Origin: an uncultured delta proteobacterium
GTDB lineage: Bacteria; Myxococcota_A; Polyangia; Polyangiales; Polyangiaceae
Length of the DNA stretch: 37,595 bases
Direction of reading: 5' to 3'
Assembly (NCBI GenBank): GCA_903906315.1
Contig: CAIVJW010000300.1
Location: forward strand, 1-37,595
Positions 33,028 through 37,595 of the stretch are shown here, piece by piece (position 1 is the stretch's first letter; every line of letters starts with the position of its first letter). The notes under the pieces were generated by a model, which was given only the letters and a program-made list of their open reading frames with translations, did no database searches and was not told the DNA's origin. The translations under genes and the position numbers were made by a program.

Positions 33028-33036
33028 TGGTAGGCT
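33028..33036 (+). promoter_or_regulatory. Extended -10 promoter candidate of the acyl-CoA dehydrogenase gene
   Basis: TGG-TAGGCT ends nine bases before ATG 33046. The surrounding 20 bases, from GGCGTGG to CCGCGCC, are nearly identical to those before ATG 32037. No Shine-Dalgarno site is present, so a leaderless transcript is predicted. Confidence 0.4.
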
Positions 33037-33045
33037 CCGCGCCCC

Positions 33046-34197
<1,152 letters not shown>

Positions 34198-34506
34198 CGC
34201 TCGCGGTCCTCGTCGGGCATTCGTGCGCGGATCGCGCGTCTCGCCGAAGGGCGTCCGGCCCGCGGGACGTGGTGACGCGCCTTGCGGTCGCTCGAGCGCA
34301 CGCGTGCCGAGCGTGGGCAGTGCCGCCCGCTGGGTCCGCTCATCGTCGGGATCCCGATCGCCGGTCGGTGATCGTGGATCGCGCCGACGCTCGTGAATGC
34401 CTCGGTCGAGTCGGTTGAGAGCTGCGCCCGTATTGTGCGCCAGCCCACTTCGCGCGTACCGTGGTCGTTCGGCCGCTCTCCGGCCGGGAGCGAGGAGGGG
34501 ATCCTG
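34198..34506 (+). promoter_or_regulatory. 309-base gene-free region with candidate promoter and 5' hairpin
   Basis: The first 230 bases hold nothing I can identify. TTGTGC (34433-34438) and TACCGT (34457-34462) form a candidate promoter with an 18-base spacer. The predicted start near 34469 is followed at once by a stem-loop, CGGCCG-CTCTC-CGGCCG (34470-34486), and then by a strong GGAGGGG ribosome-binding site before ATG 34507. The hairpin would cap the 5' end of the mRNA and could stabilise it. Confidence 0.4.
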
Positions 34507-35244
34507 ATGTTCAATCGATGGGTTGGGTGGGTCGTCGCGGTGGCCTTGGGCGCAGGGTGCGGCGACGGCGCGGCGAGCGACGGGGCCGGCACGACGGGCG
34601 CGTCCACGACCACGACCACGACCGCCGCCGGCGGCGCGGGCCAGGGAGGCGGCACGACGGCTGCCGGCGGCGCGAACCAGGGCGGCGGCGGTGCCGGCCA
34701 GGGCGGTGGCACGGCCGCCGGGGGTGGCGGCGCAGGTCAGGGAGGCGGCACGGCGGCGGGCGGCGGTGGCGCGGGCCAGGGAGGCGGCGGGGGCGGGGGG
34801 CCGGTAAGCGGCACGATCTCGTGGAAGGCCGACGGAGCGGCCATCACGACCGCCACGTTCAACCCGGGGTCGGATCCGGTGACGCTGCCGGCGGCGGGCA
34901 TGTCCGGCCTGGGGATCGTCGCCGCGACCGCGGACTTTCAGGAGCAGATGTCGATCGTCCTCGTCTTCACGAAGGGTGAGAGCATCCCGGCGGGCACGTA
35001 CACCTGCGGCGCGCTGCCCAACGACAACGACTCGGTCCTGATCACGCTCGCCCACCTCGGCGTCGTCGCGCAGGCGAAGGACGACATCCTCGGCGTGAGC
35101 GGCGCGTGCACCATCACGCTCGACGGGGACGCCGTGCCGGGCGGCCACGTGACGGGCAGCTTCACGGTCGCCGCGCCCCGACAGGGAGCGGTCGGGCCGG
35201 ACATCGTCATCACCGACGGCGTGTTCGACGTGACGGACCACTGA
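34507..35244 (+). CDS. Lipoprotein with Gly/Ala/Gln repeat linker and unknown beta domain
   Basis: A 245-residue protein. The signal peptide ends at a lipobox (GAGC, Cys18). Residues 30-40 are Thr-rich. A linker of repeated GGAGQGGGTAAGG-like units (about 42-98) comes next, then a 145-residue domain that starts at PVSGTISWKADGAAITTATF and has the strand pattern of a small beta sandwich, with C167 and C201 as a possible disulfide. I do not recognise the domain. Such repeat-tethered lipoproteins are common on myxobacterial surfaces. The ATG is fixed by a textbook GGAGGGG seven bases upstream; the frame is open for 114 bases before it. It is convergent with the next gene. Confidence 0.85.
   Translation: MFNRWVGWVVAVALGAGCGDGAASDGAGTTGASTTTTTTAAGGAGQGGGTTAAGGANQGGGGAGQGGGTAAGGGGAGQGGGTAAGGGGAGQGGGGGGGPVSGTISWKADGAAITTATFNPGSDPVTLPAAGMSGLGIVAATADFQEQMSIVLVFTKGESIPAGTYTCGALPNDNDSVLITLAHLGVVAQAKDDILGVSGACTITLDGDAVPGGHVTGSFTVAAPRQGAVGPDIVITDGVFDVTDH
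34633..34797 (+). repeat. Imperfect tandem repeat encoding the lipoprotein linker
   Basis: About four degenerate units of 36-45 bases encode GGAGQGGGTAAGG-like sequence (residues 43-97). Units differ at the DNA level, mostly at third positions, so the repeat is old or under protein-level selection. The tail of a similar repeat (GGAGQGGAG) ends the partial gene at the right edge of the window. Confidence 0.75.
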
Positions 35245-35255
35245 CGGCGACCGGC

Positions 35256-35310
35256 CGATCCCGCGGCGAAAGGGTGGCAGGGATCGACTCGGGCCCTGCG
35301 CCTCCTGCCA
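35256..35310. terminator. Overlapping inverted repeats between convergent genes
   Basis: CGATCCC (35256-35262) pairs with GGGATCG (35280-35286), and TGGCAGG (35275-35281) pairs with CCTGCCA (35304-35310), the latter extendable to nine pairs with one G-U on the plus strand. The two stems share bases 35280-35281 and are alternatives. In a 78-base gap between converging genes, a bidirectional terminator is the simplest reading. Confidence 0.45.
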
Positions 35311-35322
35311 TCGGCTTGCCGG

Positions 35323-37413
35323 TCAGCGCCGCGCCTTCTTGACGTCCGCGCTCCGCTTCACCGGCGCGGCCCTCGCGACCGCCAGCCCCCGCACCTCGGC
35401 CTCTCCGCCCTCGCCGGGAGCGAACGCGATCGTCGCGGGCCCGCCTGCGTGCTGCGCCGGGAGCTTCGCGGCGAGGCGCTGGTCGCCGACCGTGATCTCG
35501 AGGACGGCGCCGCGGACCGTGACGCGCACGTCGTGCCCCTCGGGCGCCGGCGCCGCGAGCGCGACCGGATCGCCCAGCGGTAGCGCGTTGCCGTTGCCGT
35601 CGAGCGCGGACAGGGTCGCGATCGCCTCGCGGTCAGGCTCGATCGTGAGCGCCGCGCCGGCGATGTCGCCCGCGCCCGCCGCTGCGCGGACGACGACGGC
35701 GCAGGGCGCGCCCACGCAGCGCAGGCGCAGCGTGGCGCTGAAGTCGTGCTGGGGGGCGGCGACGGCGACGGCGTCGCGGCCCTTGCCGGCCGGAGAGCTC
35801 CTCACGACCACGCGGCCGGCGTCGTCGAAGCCGACCTCGGGGCGGCCTGCGAGGCGCGTGAGTCGCAGGCCCGGGAGCTTCGCCGCGAGGGCAGGAGGCG
35901 GGGCCCACTCGTCGGCGGCCGCGGTCGGCACGCGCGCGGTCGCGAGCGTCGAGAGCGTCGGTGGGCGGCCGTCCCGCGTCACGGTCGCGATCGCGCCGTC
36001 CGGGTGCCACTCGATCGCGAGGTCGTGGCCGTCGAGGGTGAACCGCTCGACCCGCGCGGGCTTGCCGGCGATGCCGGTCACCGCGAGCGGCGTGCGCGCG
36101 CCGTCGGGCGCGGTGTAGCCGACCTCGGCCGAGGGCCGCAGCGCGCCGTCGTCGCCGGCCGCGATCACCGCGAGGGCGAGGGCGAAGGTGGCCATGGGCT
36201 CGCGCTCGCCGAGGGCTGCGCGCGCGAGGGCGAGATCGAGCGCGCGCGGCGCGTCCATCGCGACGAGCTCGACCGCGCGGCCGATCAGCTCGGCGGATGA
36301 GAACGCGGGGCCGTCGGCGCCGCCCGAGGGGCCGAGGCTCCCGGCGAGCGGGGCGAGCGCGAGCGTGGCCGGATCGCCTCCTTTGCGCACGCGATCGGCG
36401 ACGCGGATCGCGGCGGCATCGAAGGCGGGGACGAGGCGGGCGAGCCGCACCGCGCCCGCGCGACCGAGCGCGAAGGCCAGCTCGGAGAGAGCTGCGTCCG
36501 GGCGCGAGGGCGCGACGGCCGCGGGCCAGCGCTTCGCGGCGGGAACGCGCGCGAGGCTGCCAAGGGGCGCCTGCGACACGATCGTCGCGCCGGCCGCCAT
36601 CACGCGGTGGGGCCAGCCCTTGCCGATCCACAGGAGCGACGTCCCGCGCGCGGCGATGGGCATCGACTCGATGAGGCGCACGGCCTCCGCGGCGCGCGCG
36701 GCCGAGGCGCGATCGAGGCCGGCGCACAGGACGCCCGTGCGCTCGAGCACCTCGCGCGCGGGCCCGTCGAGGCCGATCGCGCCCGCGAGATCTCCCGGCG
36801 CGACGAGGCCCGCGCCGAGCGCGATCATGGCCAGATCGGCCTGCGTTTGCGCAGCGGCGATCGCGGGGTCGAGGCTCGCGCGCATCGCGGAGGGGACCGC
36901 GGCGCGCGCACGGTAGGTGGCGAGCGCGGCGCGGCGCGCGTCGGCGCGGATGCCGGTGTCGCGCTTCGGGTCGGCGCCGCCGGCGATCTCGAGGGTCACG
37001 AAGCGGTGGATGCGGACGAGCTCCTCGGCGCGATCGGCCGCGCGGCCCTCGCCGGACGCGAGGTCGCCCGCGCGCGCGAGCAGGGCCTCGACCACCGGCG
37101 GCACGATCTCGGTACGCGACGCCTGCGTCGCCGGGCCGAAGAGCAGCGCGCGCACGAACGCGAGGTGGCGCTCGTCGAAGCGCACGCCCCGGGCAGCGTC
37201 GGCGAGCGCGGCGCCGGTGTCCGCCGCGTCGAGGTCCGGCCGCGCGACGAGCGCGCGGACCACGGGCGCGGAGGCCAGGTCAGCCCGCTCCCAGCGCGCG
37301 CGCAGCTCGGACCTCTCGGACGCGGTGAGCGCGGCGTGCGCGGGTCCCGCCGCGAACATCGCCGCGCCGAGCGCGAGCCACCCCGCGAAGATTCCGAGCC
37401 GAGGACGAGCCAC
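35323..37413 (-). CDS. Exported protein of unknown function, 696 residues
   Basis: I recognise no family over the first 450 residues. A signal peptide (1-27, ending GPAHA-ALT) indicates export across the inner membrane. Residues about 30-420 are Ala/Arg/Leu-rich and helical, with HEAT-like spacing in places (for example LVARPDLDAADTGAALADAA). A beta-rich middle (about 430-520) has VERFTLDGHDLAIEWHPDGAIATVTRDG. The last 140 residues (FSATLRLRCVGAPCAVVVRA, then VRVTVRGAVLEITVGDQRL) have the strand pattern of a LamG or 3-keto-disaccharide-hydrolase-like jelly roll, with C572 and C577 close together. The GTG start is supported by the signal peptide and a TAGCCT element six bases upstream. The end is basic (RSADVKKARR). 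Confidence 0.78.
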   Translation of the reverse strand: MARPRLGIFAGWLALGAAMFAAGPAHAALTASERSELRARWERADLASAPVVRALVARPDLDAADTGAALADAARGVRFDERHLAFVRALLFGPATQASRTEIVPPVVEALLARAGDLASGEGRAADRAEELVRIHRFVTLEIAGGADPKRDTGIRADARRAALATYRARAAVPSAMRASLDPAIAAAQTQADLAMIALGAGLVAPGDLAGAIGLDGPAREVLERTGVLCAGLDRASAARAAEAVRLIESMPIAARGTSLLWIGKGWPHRVMAAGATIVSQAPLGSLARVPAAKRWPAAVAPSRPDAALSELAFALGRAGAVRLARLVPAFDAAAIRVADRVRKGGDPATLALAPLAGSLGPSGGADGPAFSSAELIGRAVELVAMDAPRALDLALARAALGEREPMATFALALAVIAAGDDGALRPSAEVGYTAPDGARTPLAVTGIAGKPARVERFTLDGHDLAIEWHPDGAIATVTRDGRPPTLSTLATARVPTAAADEWAPPPALAAKLPGLRLTRLAGRPEVGFDDAGRVVVRSSPAGKGRDAVAVAAPQHDFSATLRLRCVGAPCAVVVRAAAGAGDIAGAALTIEPDREAIATLSALDGNGNALPLGDPVALAAPAPEGHDVRVTVRGAVLEITVGDQRLAAKLPAQHAGGPATIAFAPGEGGEAEVRGLAVARAAPVKRSADVKKARR

Positions 37414-37419
37414 GTCGCG

Positions 37420-37428
37420 AGGCTACCA
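37420..37428 (-). promoter_or_regulatory. Extended -10 promoter candidate of the 696-residue exported protein
   Basis: On the minus strand TGG-TAGCCT ends six bases before the GTG start at 37413. It is the third member of the CGTGG-TAG-S-S-T set in this window. No Shine-Dalgarno site lies between, so a leaderless transcript is predicted. Confidence 0.4.
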
Positions 37429-37517
37429 CGGGGGAATCGGCGGCCCTCGCATGGCCGCGGCGTGGTGGCTCCACGGCGCGATCGATCCGCGCGGTCGTCC
37501 GGCGCGACCGTGCCTTG

Positions 37518-37595
37518 TCAGCCCGCGCCTCCCTGACCCGCGCCGCCCCCACCCGCGCCGCCGCCGCTGGCCGCGCCGCCCGCGCCGCCCGCGCC
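37518..37595 (-). CDS. C-terminal end of a Gly/Ala-rich protein (truncated by window edge)
   Basis: The minus-strand frame is open from the right edge for 25 codons to a TGA at 37518. It reads Gly, Ala, Ser and Gln only and ends GGAGQGGAG, similar to the linker of the lipoprotein at 34507. It could be the end of another repeat-bearing surface protein. With so little visible and such biased composition, a chance open frame cannot be excluded. Confidence 0.45.
   Translation of the reverse strand, partial: GAGGAGGAASGGGAGGGGAGQGGAG

Noticed and set aside
34393-34506. Upstream in-frame start for the repeat-linker lipoprotein
   Set aside because: It would bury the signal peptide behind 38 residues of unconserved sequence, and the GGAGGGG site fits only ATG 34507.
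34627-34800. CRISPR-like reading of the GC-rich repeat in the lipoprotein gene
   Set aside because: The units are coding, degenerate and contiguous, with no spacers.

Overview
The window reads as a chromosomal segment of a myxobacterium (phylum Myxococcota, most likely the Polyangiales/Sorangium side). The grounds are very high G+C with C/G at most third codon positions, several NtrC-type sigma-54 activators, a deltaproteobacterial-type type II secretion (T2SS) operon that includes gspN, surface lipoproteins with Gly/Ala/Gln repeat linkers, a TPR/PEGA-like protein and a SUMF1-type lipoprotein. The assignment rests on family knowledge and gene style; no rRNA or marker tree is available here. 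I saw no tRNA, rRNA, CRISPR array, insertion sequence or phage gene.

Layout. (1) 1-4728: the 3' end of dnaX runs toward a minus-strand pair made of an orphan multi-TM histidine kinase whose stop overlaps the start of bioA. A divergent lipoprotein-type di-heme cytochrome c peroxidase follows. (2) 4729-7767: a 220-base leader with two mutually exclusive hairpins precedes a HAMP histidine kinase and its NtrC-type response regulator. (3) 7867-10340: a compact group holds a thioredoxin-like [2Fe-2S] ferredoxin, a small unrecognised protein, an isochorismatase-family hydrolase and a FabH-like ketoacyl synthase III. (4) 10475-12109: a second NtrC-type regulator is flanked by an inverted repeat over its own promoter and by repeated motifs in front of gspC. 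(5) 12121-27812: a nearly uninterrupted T2SS operon runs gspC, small membrane protein, gspD, E, F, leaderless gspG paralogue, gspG, H, I, J, K, L, M, N, and ends at a strong hairpin. (6) 27953-34197: convergent ccmE (CxxxY variant), a 1074-residue lipoprotein with a C-terminal SUMF1 domain, a TPR/PEGA-like membrane protein, and an isovaleryl-type acyl-CoA dehydrogenase. (7) 34198-37595: a repeat-linker lipoprotein, a convergent 696-residue exported protein of unknown role, and the tail of another Gly/Ala-rich protein.

How the genes work together. gspC-N encodes the outer-membrane secretin, inner-membrane platform, ATPase and pseudopilus of one secretion machine. Only the prepilin peptidase (GspO) is absent, and it is probably encoded elsewhere. 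The NtrC-type gene directly upstream is a plausible regulator of this operon, because GATTGTC motifs occur both in front of it and in front of gspC. The machine looks elaborated: it has a GspG paralogue without a prepilin leader, an extra small membrane protein, a shortened cysteine motif in GspE, and low-complexity insertions or tails in GspD, GspI, GspL, GspM and GspN. The exported lipoproteins nearby could be substrates, but nothing in the sequence proves this.

A recurring regulatory theme is promoter-like sequence ending 6-11 bases before a start codon that lacks a convincing Shine-Dalgarno site, which suggests frequent leaderless transcripts. Genes with a clear Shine-Dalgarno site have their promoter-like element further upstream.
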